Assembly: GCF_018100905.1 (NCBI RefSeq)
Contig: NZ_JAGJEG010000003.1
Span: 62,001-126,000 of the forward strand
Length of the DNA: 64,000 nt
Reading direction: 5' to 3'
Source: Pseudoalteromonas sp. MMG010
Lineage (GTDB): Bacteria; Pseudomonadota; Gammaproteobacteria; Enterobacterales; Alteromonadaceae
Shown: positions 16,683-26,100 of the stretch, piece by piece
Layout: every line of letters begins with the position of its first letter
Position numbering within the stretch: the first letter of the stretch is position 1
Program-made: the position numbers and the translations under genes
The notes under the pieces: model-generated
Database searches by the model: none
The model's input: the letters and a program-made list of their open reading frames with translations, nothing else
What the model was told of the DNA's origin: nothing

Positions 16683-18406
16683 GACCGAGTTTAAAAATGC
16701 GTTTAGGTGATTTATTGGTGCATGAGCACATGATCACTGAGCTTCAGTTAAGTGAAGCTCTGAATGTGCAAGCTGCAACAGGGCGTAAACTAGGTGCGAC
16801 ATTAATTTCATTAGAGTTTATAAGCGAGCCGGAGCTTCTGCGTTTTTTAGCGCAGCAATTAAAAGTCCCATTTTTAGATATCTCACAGCGCAAAATTGCC
16901 AGTGAGGTGTCTAAGTTATTATCAGAGACTCATGCAAGACGTTTCCGCGCCTTGGTAATAGAAGACAATGGTGACTCAGTACTGCTGGGTATGAGCGATC
17001 CAACTGACTTAAGAGGGCTGGATCAATTAGCGCCTTTATTATCGCCTAAACGTATTGATTTAGCCGTTATACAAGAGAGTCAAATATTAACGGCGTTTGA
17101 TAACGTTTACCGCCGTACAGAAGAAATCACCAATTTTGCTGAGCAACTTCACGAAGAATATGAAGATGTAGAAGAGTTCGATTTGAACTCTTTGGCCGAT
17201 GATACTTCTGATGCGACCGTGGTCAAATTGTTACAGTCTATCTTTGAAGATGCAGTTCAGGTGCGTGCGTCAGATATTCATATTGAACCGGATGATGGTT
17301 TATTAAGAATTCGTCAACGTGTCGATGGTATTTTACATGAGCATATTTTAAAGCAAGTCAAAATCGCTTCTGCACTGGTATTGCGTTTAAAGCTGATGTC
17401 GGGCTTAGATATTTCTGAAAAGCGTTTACCACAAGATGGCCGTTTTAACATTAAAGTACGTAACCATAGTATTGATGTGCGTTTATCAACCATGCCTATT
17501 GCACATGGTGAGTCGGTGGTAATGCGTTTACTCGACCAATCAGCAGGGCTATTAACACTTGATGAAACAGGCATGCCAGCGCAAATATTAAAACGTGTGC
17601 GTAATATTATTAAACGTCCTCATGGTATGGTTTTAGTAACAGGGCCTACCGGCTCAGGAAAAACAACCACTTTGTATGGCGCCTTGAGTGAGCTAAACCA
17701 ACAGCAAAATAAAATAATCACCGTAGAAGACCCAGTCGAATATCGGATAGGGCGTATTAATCAAGTACAAACAAATAACAAAATTGGGCTTGGGTTTTCT
17801 ACTATTTTACGCACCGCACTAAGACAAGATCCCGATATTATTATGGTCGGTGAAATGCGCGATCAAGAAACCGTTGATATTGGTCTAAGAGCCGCATTAA
17901 CTGGTCACTTGGTACTCTCTACCTTACATACAAATGATGCTATAACCAGTGCCATGCGGCTCATTGATATGGGTGCTCCGGCTTATTTGGTTGCCAGTTC
18001 TTTGCGAGCAATTATCGCACAACGCTTGGTTAGACGTGTATGCAATGAATGCAAAGTCCCTTATAGCCCCGATCAACAAGAGTTAAGTTGGTTACGTTAT
18101 TTAGGAAATGATGCTCACAAAGCACAATACTGGCATGGTAAAGGCTGCAGTAGTTGTAATCACAGTGGTTATAAAGGCCGAGTCGGTATTTTTGAATTAC
18201 TTGAAATGAACGATGCCATGATGGATGCATTACGTGCAAATAGCACGCAAAAGTTTGTTAGTGCAGCTAAAAGCAGTGCTAACTTTACACCGTTAGCCAT
18301 GATGGCATTACAGTATGCCGCACAAGGTATTACAAGCTTGAATGAGGTATTCAAGGTTGCTGAATATGTCCCCGAAATAATGGGAGATGAAGATGCAACT
18401 TTATAG
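16679..18406 (+). CDS. mshE: MSHA pilus extension ATPase MshE with cyclic-di-GMP-binding MshEN domain
   Basis: A GspE/PilB-type hexameric ATPase that powers MSHA pilus extension. Two 24-residue MshEN motifs stand in tandem, residues 8-31 (starting RLGDLLVHEHMI) and 37-60 (starting KLGATLISLEFI), each ending in a Gln; this arrangement binds cyclic-di-GMP in the Vibrio cholerae protein. Walker A is GPTGSGKT (322-329), Walker B lies at PDIIMVGEMRD (385-395), and a four-cysteine zinc site is formed by Cys455, Cys458, Cys490 and Cys493. Length 575 is normal. It overlaps mshN by four bases and mshG by 14. Confidence 0.96.
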   Translation: MRPSLKMRLGDLLVHEHMITELQLSEALNVQAATGRKLGATLISLEFISEPELLRFLAQQLKVPFLDISQRKIASEVSKLLSETHARRFRALVIEDNGDSVLLGMSDPTDLRGLDQLAPLLSPKRIDLAVIQESQILTAFDNVYRRTEEITNFAEQLHEEYEDVEEFDLNSLADDTSDATVVKLLQSIFEDAVQVRASDIHIEPDDGLLRIRQRVDGILHEHILKQVKIASALVLRLKLMSGLDISEKRLPQDGRFNIKVRNHSIDVRLSTMPIAHGESVVMRLLDQSAGLLTLDETGMPAQILKRVRNIIKRPHGMVLVTGPTGSGKTTTLYGALSELNQQQNKIITVEDPVEYRIGRINQVQTNNKIGLGFSTILRTALRQDPDIIMVGEMRDQETVDIGLRAALTGHLVLSTLHTNDAITSAMRLIDMGAPAYLVASSLRAIIAQRLVRRVCNECKVPYSPDQQELSWLRYLGNDAHKAQYWHGKGCSSCNHSGYKGRVGIFELLEMNDAMMDALRANSTQKFVSAAKSSANFTPLAMMALQYAAQGITSLNEVFKVAEYVPEIMGDEDATL

Positions 18407-19613
18407 CTATACAGCACGAGATACTAAAGGGTCGGTCATTAAAGGTCAGTTAGAGGCCATTAATTCAGCTGGCGTTGCCGATAGTTTAATGAAGCGCCAA
18501 TTGATCCCTATTTCAATTTTACTAATTGAAACTAAAAATAATATTTTATTTATTGATCAAATATTTAAAGAAAAAATCACGCTAGAAGATATGATCATGT
18601 TTGCTCGGCAAATGTATTCTTTACTTAAAGCGGGGATCCCGATTATTCGCGCTATGGTTGGTTTAGCTGATACTACGCAGAATAAATCGTTTAAAGCAGT
18701 GCTTATGGATGTCACCAAACAATTAGAGCAAGGCCGAGATTTATCCAGTGCACTGAGTATGCACAATAAAGTGTTTAGTCGATTAACTATTTCCATGGTT
18801 AAAGTGGGTGAAGGCTCTGGTCGTTTAGAAGATGCATTTCACCAATTAGCCCAGTACTTTGAAAAAGAACAAGAAACGCGTAAACGTATTAAAGCGGCAA
18901 TGCGCTATCCTATTTTTGTGATTTTAGCGCTGTGTGTTGCCATCACTATTTTAAATATTTTTGTGATACCGACCTTTGCCAATATGTTTCTTAAATTTAA
19001 AGCTGACCTCCCATTAATGACACAAGTACTAATCGCAACCAGCCACTTTTTTGTCAATTATTGGTGGGTATTACTGGGTGTATCTGGGCTAGTTATTGTG
19101 TTGTGGAACAACTATTTAAATACCTCTGTAGGGCGCTATAACTGGGATCGCTATAAATTACGCATACCACTTATCGGTGATATATTAAAACGTACTTTAC
19201 TCGCTCGCTACAGTACCAGTTTAGCAATGGTATTACGCTCGGGAGTCCCAATGACAACCGGCCTTTCACTTACGGCACAATCTGTTGATAACAGCTTTAT
19301 GGAAAAAGCCATTGTTACGATGCGCCAAGATATAGAAAAAGGCGAAAGCTTATTAAGGGCATCAAAATCGAGTGGGTTGTTTTCTCAATTGGTACTACAA
19401 ATGGTTGCAGTAGGCGAAGAAACTGGACGGGTAGATGAATTGCTTCAAGAGGCCGCTGATTATTATGAGCGAGAAGTGGATTATGACTTACGTAGTTTAA
19501 CTGCAAAAATTGAACCGATTTTAACGGTATTTGTTGCCATTATGGTGCTTATTTTAGCGCTGGGGATTTTTATGCCTATGTGGAACATGATGTCAGCAAT
19601 TAAGGGTAATTAA
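18393..19613 (+). CDS. mshG: MSHA inner-membrane platform protein MshG (PilC/GspF family)
   Basis: This polytopic inner-membrane protein of 406 residues belongs to the GspF family. It carries two GspF repeats (about 70-190 and 270-395), each opening with MxFARQMYSLLKAGIP or YSTSLAMVLRSGVP type helices, and three membrane spans. ATG 18393 is chosen over 18387 because GGGAG at 18382-18386 then has a six-base spacing, while it would touch the earlier ATG. It follows mshE directly and precedes mshB by one base; no mshF lies between them, unlike in Vibrio cholerae. Confidence 0.93.
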   Translation: MQLYSYTARDTKGSVIKGQLEAINSAGVADSLMKRQLIPISILLIETKNNILFIDQIFKEKITLEDMIMFARQMYSLLKAGIPIIRAMVGLADTTQNKSFKAVLMDVTKQLEQGRDLSSALSMHNKVFSRLTISMVKVGEGSGRLEDAFHQLAQYFEKEQETRKRIKAAMRYPIFVILALCVAITILNIFVIPTFANMFLKFKADLPLMTQVLIATSHFFVNYWWVLLGVSGLVIVLWNNYLNTSVGRYNWDRYKLRIPLIGDILKRTLLARYSTSLAMVLRSGVPMTTGLSLTAQSVDNSFMEKAIVTMRQDIEKGESLLRASKSSGLFSQLVLQMVAVGEETGRVDELLQEAADYYEREVDYDLRSLTAKIEPILTVFVAIMVLILALGIFMPMWNMMSAIKGN

Positions 19614-19614
19614 T

Positions 19615-20214
19615 TTGAATACCCTAACAAAAGCAAAAGGGTTTTCATTATTCGAATTAGTGATCGTGGTCATTGTATTAATGGTGTTGTTATCGGTAGT
19701 AGTACCTAATTTTGAAAATGTAAAAGATGAAGCTCATAGCGCTGTAGCTAAAACAGTTGCTGGTGGTTTTGCTACGGCGGTAACGATGGTTCGTGGGCAA
19801 TGGGAGTTAACGGGGCGTCCTAAAGGTAGTAATGGGTCATTACAAGTAACATTTGTTAATTATGGAGGTGTATTGGTTGGCGTAGATGGAGAAACAGGTT
19901 ATCCGACAACCGGATCAACACAACAAAGTAGTACGCAAGCAGCCACGATAAATGCAAATAAGTGCCAACAAGTATTTAACGCAATTTTGCAAGATGCGCC
20001 AAGTACTGCACTTACACAAGCGAGTTCTAGAGTAAAAGATAAAGTGTTTTTAGTGAGATACGATGCACAGAAAAAGCAATGTATTTACTATTTAACGCAT
20101 TATTTAGAGGTAAATAACTTACCTGATAACGGTGCAATTGTACCCGAAACGGTCGGTTTTTCTTACTTTCCAGAGCATGGGAAAGTAGTAACATTTAATA
20201 GTTTTAATAATTAG
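19615..20214 (+). CDS. mshB: MSHA minor pilin MshB
   Basis: A type IV prepilin-like protein of 199 residues: leader MNTLTKAKG, cleavage before Phe, then FSLFELVIVVIVLMVLLSVV with Glu at position 5. The mature C-terminal part holds a Cys pair (NKCQQVFNAI and KKQCIYYL) that could form a loop. A Ser/Thr/Gln-rich patch lies near 98-112. The start is a TTG at 19615, directly after the mshG stop, with an AGGG about 10 bases ahead; no ATG is in frame before the leader. MshB is a minor pilin needed for MSHA assembly in Vibrio. Confidence 0.85.
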   Translation: MNTLTKAKGFSLFELVIVVIVLMVLLSVVVPNFENVKDEAHSAVAKTVAGGFATAVTMVRGQWELTGRPKGSNGSLQVTFVNYGGVLVGVDGETGYPTTGSTQQSSTQAATINANKCQQVFNAILQDAPSTALTQASSRVKDKVFLVRYDAQKKQCIYYLTHYLEVNNLPDNGAIVPETVGFSYFPEHGKVVTFNSFNN

Positions 20215-20234
20215 TAACCCAAAGAGGCATTGAT

Positions 20235-20771
20235 ATGAAAACACAATCTATAAATTCACAAGTAGTGACTAAGCAAGCTGGTTTTACTTTAATTGAGCTA
20301 ATCATTGTTATCGTTATTTTAGGTATTTTAGCGGTCGTGGCAGCTCCTCGTTTTTTAAACTTACAAGGAGATGCCAATGCAGCTACGCTTGAAGGTTTAG
20401 AAGGCTCAATTCGCAGTGGTATGAATATTGTTAATGGTAAAGCTATTATTGCCAGCTCTCAAAAATTAGAGGATTCGGCTGTCGTTGTTGATACTGGTAA
20501 TGTTGATTTAGTTTACGGCTACCCAGAAGCAACGCAAGCTGCATTTGAAGCGTTTCTAGATGTAACATTTGCTGCTGATGATTCGGCTGATTTTAATATT
20601 GATGATTCGGCGACGGGTAGTTTAATTATTTACCCAAATAGTTATGTTGCCACTGATGCATGTCGTATCGATTATAGTGAAGCGACGGCAGTGGTAAATA
20701 CAGATACTGATGGTAATACAACAACCGTTGTTAGCCCTCCTACAGTTGTTACAACAGTATCGGGCTGTTAA
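20235..20771 (+). CDS. mshA: MSHA major pilin MshA
   Basis: The major subunit of the MSHA pilus: a 16-residue leader ending KQAG, then FTLIELIIVIVILGILA, a perfect prepilin motif with Glu5. Residues about 17-60 form the long N-terminal helix, continued by the MshA-typical APRFLNLQGDANAATLEG. Two cysteines (DACRIDY and the C-terminal VSGC) would close the D-region. The end is rich in Thr, Val and Pro (about 155-176) and may be exposed or variable. AGAGG lies ahead of the ATG. The position after mshB and before mshC is the standard order. Confidence 0.95.
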   Translation: MKTQSINSQVVTKQAGFTLIELIIVIVILGILAVVAAPRFLNLQGDANAATLEGLEGSIRSGMNIVNGKAIIASSQKLEDSAVVVDTGNVDLVYGYPEATQAAFEAFLDVTFAADDSADFNIDDSATGSLIIYPNSYVATDACRIDYSEATAVVNTDTDGNTTTVVSPPTVVTTVSGC

Positions 20772-20780
20772 TAACGATTG

Positions 20781-21272
20781 ATGAAAAGTAGTATTAAGCA
20801 ACGACTGGGTGGCTTTACGCTAGTTGAATTAATTATTACGCTAGTTATTTTAGGGGTGCTATCAATTACGGTAGCCCCTAAATTTCTAGGGAGTTCAACA
20901 GAAGATGCGTATGCCTATCGAGATCGTACCTTGTCTGCACTTCGAACCATGCAACTCAGAGCAATGCAAAATACGGCAACAAGTGCATGTCACACCCTTT
21001 ATATAAGCGATGATTTAATTGCCCCTCCAGCGCCTGATAGCTGTGTAGGAGGCGGGAGTACAAATAACGCAGACTTTTTAGTTATACAAATTGATCAACA
21101 ACGCAGTGATGTACGTTTTAATACCCAAGACAGTAACGGACTTGAATTTACTAACCTTAGTTTTGATCCCCTCGGACGCGTAAATCAATCATGTAGTAAT
21201 GAGTGCCGTATTGATTTTACTTTAGCGGCAGTATGTATAACGGGGGAGGGGCTAATATATGCTTGCCAGTAA
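20781..21272 (+). CDS. mshC: MSHA minor pilin MshC
   Basis: A prepilin-like protein of 163 residues with leader MKSSIKQRLGG and motif FTLVELIITLVILGVLS, Glu5 present. Four to six cysteines in the C-terminal half suggest disulfides. It is probably a tip or priming subunit like GspH-type pseudopilins. The ATG at 20781 is preferred over the TTG at 20778. It overlaps mshD by 14 bases. Confidence 0.87.
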   Translation: MKSSIKQRLGGFTLVELIITLVILGVLSITVAPKFLGSSTEDAYAYRDRTLSALRTMQLRAMQNTATSACHTLYISDDLIAPPAPDSCVGGGSTNNADFLVIQIDQQRSDVRFNTQDSNGLEFTNLSFDPLGRVNQSCSNECRIDFTLAAVCITGEGLIYACQ

Positions 21273-21807
21273 CCTTAAAACAACACAAGGCTTTACCTTA
21301 ATTGAATTAATTATAGGTATTGTGATGTTTTCAGTTTCATTAACTGTGATAGTTACACTCATTGCCCCACAAGCTCAGCAAAGTGCTGCGCCTTTAATTC
21401 AGCTAAGAGCCTCTGAATTAGGTCAATCTTTAATAAACGAAATTCAAAGTAAATCATTTGATGAAAACAGCGAAAGAGCTTCGCCATTTCGCCGGTGTGG
21501 CGAAACCAGTTTAGGGGCGCAGCCTTGCACACATGCCGACGAATTTGGTCCAGATAATAGCGAAACGAGAGCAAACTATAACGATGTTGATGATTATATT
21601 GCATTAACAGGACAACCAATTACAAATAGCTTAGGTGAGTCATTAGCGCAATATAAGGCATTTTCTGTCGTGGTGTCAGTGCAATACGATAGTGATTTTA
21701 ATCAAGCGACCGTGAATGATGGTATTCAATTTAAACGTATTACTATTGAAGTAACGTCCCCACAGAGCCAAGTTTTTGGTTTTACCGCTTACAAGGGGAA
21801 TTATTAA
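21259..21807 (+). CDS. mshD: MSHA minor pilin MshD
   Basis: A prepilin-like protein of 182 residues: leader MLASNLKTTQG, then FTLIELIIGIVMFSVSLTVI with Glu5. The following ELGQSLINEIQSKSFDENS is the recognisable MshD/PilV-like stretch. It is expected in the minor pilin complex with MshB, C, O and P. It overlaps mshC and is followed after one base by the mshO GTG. Confidence 0.87.
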   Translation: MLASNLKTTQGFTLIELIIGIVMFSVSLTVIVTLIAPQAQQSAAPLIQLRASELGQSLINEIQSKSFDENSERASPFRRCGETSLGAQPCTHADEFGPDNSETRANYNDVDDYIALTGQPITNSLGESLAQYKAFSVVVSVQYDSDFNQATVNDGIQFKRITIEVTSPQSQVFGFTAYKGNY

Positions 21808-21808
21808 A

Positions 21809-22651
21809 GTGTTAATTAATAAGCGACAAAGGGCATTTACACTTATCGAGCTATTATTAGTTGTAGTTATTTTAGGTATTTTAGCCGTGAGTTCGTTTGC
21901 ATTTATTAATACCGGATTTAGTATTTATAGCCAAAGTGTAGAGCGCCAAGAGGCCGTGGCGCAATCGCGATTTTTAATTACACGATTATCAAAAGAGATC
22001 CGCCACGCAACACCTAATTCATTGCGTTTAAGTTGTGATAATAATCTTAACGGCAACTGCAATGTGCAGCAATGTCTTGAATTTACCCCGTTTATATCGG
22101 CTACGCATTACACTAATTACTTGCCTAGTAGTGCGCCATTTATTGTGACTGCGGTCGATTTTGAATTAAATCAACTTACTAAACCAGAAATAGGCGATTG
22201 GGCTACGATATACCCATTAAATAGTGGCGATATTTATAACGAAAACAATAATAAGAGATTGCGGTTAAGTAACTTTATCGATTCAACAACCAGTGCAATC
22301 GATCAATGGCAATTTGAGCAATCATTTGCACAAGAATCGCCTTCAAAGCGCCTGTATTTATTGGATCAACCTGTGAGCTTTTGTGTTGAAGGAAGTCAGT
22401 TATATCGCTATACCAATTATGGCTTTCATGTAAATCAGTTAAATGCAGCTACATTACAAACACAAACTGGAATAAAGCGAGATTTATTAGCCATTTTTAT
22501 TGCTAATAATCTAAGAAATAATTTGTTTTTTCGAATTGGTGAGTTGAGCCTAAAACGTAATTCTGTACTTAATGTTTTTGCAAAATTTAGCTTTAATGAC
22601 AGCGAAAGTATTACTTTTAATCATGAGGTGCACGTTCCTAATGTCCCTTAA
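21809..22651 (+). CDS. mshO: MSHA minor pilin MshO (GTG start)
   Basis: A prepilin-like protein of 280 residues (PilW/GspJ type) with leader MLINKRQRA and FTLIELLLVVVILGILAVSS. The residue before the cleavage site is Ala instead of Gly, which prepilin peptidases tolerate but use less well. The GTG at 21809 is chosen because AAGGGG (21794-21799) lies about 10 bases ahead and the leader then has normal length; the longer frame from 21776 would start inside mshD. It overlaps mshP by 11 bases. Confidence 0.87.
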   Translation: MLINKRQRAFTLIELLLVVVILGILAVSSFAFINTGFSIYSQSVERQEAVAQSRFLITRLSKEIRHATPNSLRLSCDNNLNGNCNVQQCLEFTPFISATHYTNYLPSSAPFIVTAVDFELNQLTKPEIGDWATIYPLNSGDIYNENNNKRLRLSNFIDSTTSAIDQWQFEQSFAQESPSKRLYLLDQPVSFCVEGSQLYRYTNYGFHVNQLNAATLQTQTGIKRDLLAIFIANNLRNNLFFRIGELSLKRNSVLNVFAKFSFNDSESITFNHEVHVPNVP

Positions 22652-23129
22652 AAAAATGCCAAGGTTAATCAATAAGACCAAGCAAAAAGGCAATTTTATT
22701 ATTGTTTCGCTTGTCATTATCATTGTGATTTTAGCCCTAGGATTAGCGCTGGTAAGAGTGCTTTCTGGCGCGGCAAATCAAAATGCAGTGGAGTATTATG
22801 GTGCGCGTGCATTTATGGCCGCACAAAGTGGTTTAGAAAGTGGTTTAACAGAACTTTTTCCCATTAACAATGACTCACAAAACTGCGCAAGCGTAACGAC
22901 CCATTTAACTTTTAATGTACCTTATTTGGCATTTTGCAACGTTAATATTAGCTGTGATGAGTATATTGAACTGCCAGATAACAGTACACAAAGTGGCGCT
23001 GTTAATATTTATTACTTAGCCAGTACGGCAACTTGTGATAATAGCGACTGCCCTGTCGCAGAAGAATGCCGCAAAGAATATTGGCAAACTCAACGGACAT
23101 TATCGTTGGAGGCTAAAACATTACCATGA
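22641..23129 (+). CDS. mshP: MSHA biogenesis protein MshP (PilX-like)
   Basis: This 162-residue protein has a basic start and a membrane helix FIIVSLVIIIVILALGLALV (about residues 18-37), then YYGARAFMAAQSGLESGLTELF, the PilX/GspK-like stretch. There is no Glu5, as in GspK-type tip pseudopilins, which can cap the fibre. Several cysteines follow. The start at 22641 lies inside the end of mshO; 22656 is an alternative ATG. It overlaps mshQ by four bases. Confidence 0.83.
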   Translation: MSLKKMPRLINKTKQKGNFIIVSLVIIIVILALGLALVRVLSGAANQNAVEYYGARAFMAAQSGLESGLTELFPINNDSQNCASVTTHLTFNVPYLAFCNVNISCDEYIELPDNSTQSGAVNIYYLASTATCDNSDCPVAEECRKEYWQTQRTLSLEAKTLP

Positions 23130-26100
23130 GAAAATACATAGTCGTTTATTATTGCATCCTATTTACTATTTTTGTAAGCCCATTAAGCTTAGCTGTAGTG
23201 CCTAAAATTGAAGGGCGTTATATAGAATTACAAGATACTTACACCTCTCCAATTTGGACAAAAATAAATTTTCAGCAGCAATACATTACGCCGCCAGCGG
23301 TATTTATGCTCTCGACAAATCAGGGGGGAAACCCTGCTATTGTTAAAGTTCGCAACGTGACTACCACCAGTTTTGAAGCCTTACCACTGGAGCCTTCTGG
23401 TGAGGATGGCGCTCATATTACAATGGGGGCGCATTATTTGGCTGTTGAATATGGTGTACATGAATTTCCTGATGGAACAATCATGGAGGTCGGAAAAACA
23501 GCATTAGATGCAACGGCATTGCAGTATGGTGACAAATCAGGATTCTCTCCTTTACCAAAAGGCTATAAAAACATTAGCTTTACACATACTTTTTCACAGC
23601 GGCCTAATTTTTTTCATGGGTTGCAAACACTGAATAATATAAATAGTAATCCTCCATTAGAAGCACTGGTCCCTTTTTTTACTGTTGCTGTGCAAAGTGG
23701 CTCACTAACCACGCAGCAAGTAAATATTGCCTTGGAAGCGTCAGAAACCATTCGGGGTGATATTTTAGCGGATGAAACCGTTGCTTATTTAGTTGTAGAA
23801 CCAGGATTTAATCGCTCTTTTATCGATGATAATGGGGTCGAAGTAATATGGGAGAGTTTTTTCACCGATTTTAAAGTAGATGGCTGGAATGATGGCTGTA
23901 ATTACTTTTACTTTAATAACGATTACGATGTTGCACCTTTAGTTGTTGCAAGCAAAAATTCTCGAGAAGATAGTGACGGAGGGTGGCTCAGAAGCTGTAA
24001 TTTAAGAACCGATCGACTCGGTATCGTGGTTGATGAAGATAGAAGTAGTGATAACGAACGTAATCATAAAACATTCGAAGAAGCCTCTATTTTAGCGATG
24101 ACCAGTACCTTTGTTTCTAATGGTGATATTTTAAGCTGTGACACTTTATTCCCAGGCGCAATTGCAACTTATGATAATGGCGAGATATTTTTAGTCGATG
24201 GTGTGCAAATTACTGATAATAATGGACCACTATTAACAACGACCACTTTACAGGTACCTCCGTTTGGTGCAAACCCTCAGTGTAACGGGCAAGGATGTTT
24301 AGCTAATGGGGACAATGCATTAGACGAATCTCAAGCCTCTCAAGTACCCACTGTTACAAATGACGGTAGCTCACAAGGAGCCGTTCCAGCCTCATTAGCA
24401 GGCGATTATTTTTATAATGAAATAGTGTTAAACATGCTAGAGCCTGAATATGTAGTGACAGAGCCAACTCGCATCTTTTTAAAAAATACACAAACTTTAT
24501 TAGGCGGCAATAGTACTAATTTAGGTTCATACCTAAATATTGGACAGACAAATATAGTGTTACAAGAGGGGGCGTATTTAGCCATCTATGTTGATGGGGA
24601 TGTCGCGATTGCTGCCAATGCCAATATAGCGTCATTTATTGTAGCTACAGGAGAAGTGCGCATTGCAAAAGAGGTGACTTATACAGGCTCAATTACCTCG
24701 GGTTCGCAAATAATCACAGAAGGAAGCTCGCGTTTTACCGCATCAGAAGTGCCTGATTATATCCCCGGCTTTTGTGGTATTTATATTCCGACAACACTTG
24801 ATCACTACAGAATTACTTTAAGTGATAATAAAGGGCTGACTTGCCAAGCAAAAGAAATGACACTAACAGCCTGTTCTAATGATGCTTGTAGCTTGGTATA
24901 TGATGAGCCAGCAAGCCTTGATTTGTCACCTGATAATAACGGTAAGCAACAATGGGTAAGTGGTGAGAATATTACGTTTACAGGCTCGACAGAGTTAGCC
25001 TTTGCTAAGCGTACAACAGGTACTGTGGCATTGGGATACAACAGCGCAGACCCTTCTGCGCCAATGCGTTGCTATATCGGTGGCGTGGATGTTGGCTTGA
25101 GTAATTGTAAGGTGGTTTTTTCTGATGCCGGATTTATTTTTAAAAACGACACCGATAATAATACGACTATTGCCACACAGCTTTCCGGTAAGCCCTCAGA
25201 TACAGGTTTTAATGCGGCTTCATTAGCGATACAGGCAGTAAAAACAAATACAACAACCGGTGCATGTGAAGCGGCTTTTCCGGTCGGGTTAGAAGTACCA
25301 TTACAATTAGCCTATAGCTGTGGCGCTAGCTCGAGTTGCTCTGAACCGGTGACTCTGAGTAATAACGGAACTAACTATAGTATAGAGCAGGCGTATAAAA
25401 CGGTTAATCTACAATTTGATGCTGATTCTAAAGCCCCTATTGTGTTGCAATACCCAGATGCTGGGCAATTAAGCTTAAATGTCTCAGCGACGATTGTGCT
25501 GGACCCTGTGAGTAATCTCTCGGTGGCTATGACGGGCAGCTCAAACGAATATGTTGTAAAACCTTTTGGCCTATCAATGGAGATAGGGAGTAATGGGGTT
25601 GCAGATGATGCCAATGGGAGTTTATTTAAACTGACCGGTGAGCCATTTGATTTAACATTGCACGCGGTGCAATGGAGTGCAGGGCAAGATAATGATAGTA
25701 ATGGTTACCCTGATGATTACTCTCAGATCCATAGTAATCTTATTGCACAGCATTTTATTAATGAGTACCCTCAAGTAACCCCTTCATTAAATACCCCAGC
25801 CGCAGGCGCACTCGGACAGCTTACGCCAGAATATGTAGCACCATTTGGTGATACAGGCATTCAAAGTGAGTCAATATCAAAATATCATTACGATAATGTT
25901 GGCATTATCGACTTAACCGCCAGTTTGCAAGATGGTGATTATTTAGGTGCTGGGGATGTAAGGGGAGAGCTGAAAAATGTTGGCCGTTTTGCACCTTCAC
26001 AATTTCAGTTGCATGGAATTCAAGCTCAGGGTAGTTGTACCGAGTATGGCAGTAACTTAACTTATTTAGATCAACCATTTGAATTAGGGTTTACGGTACA

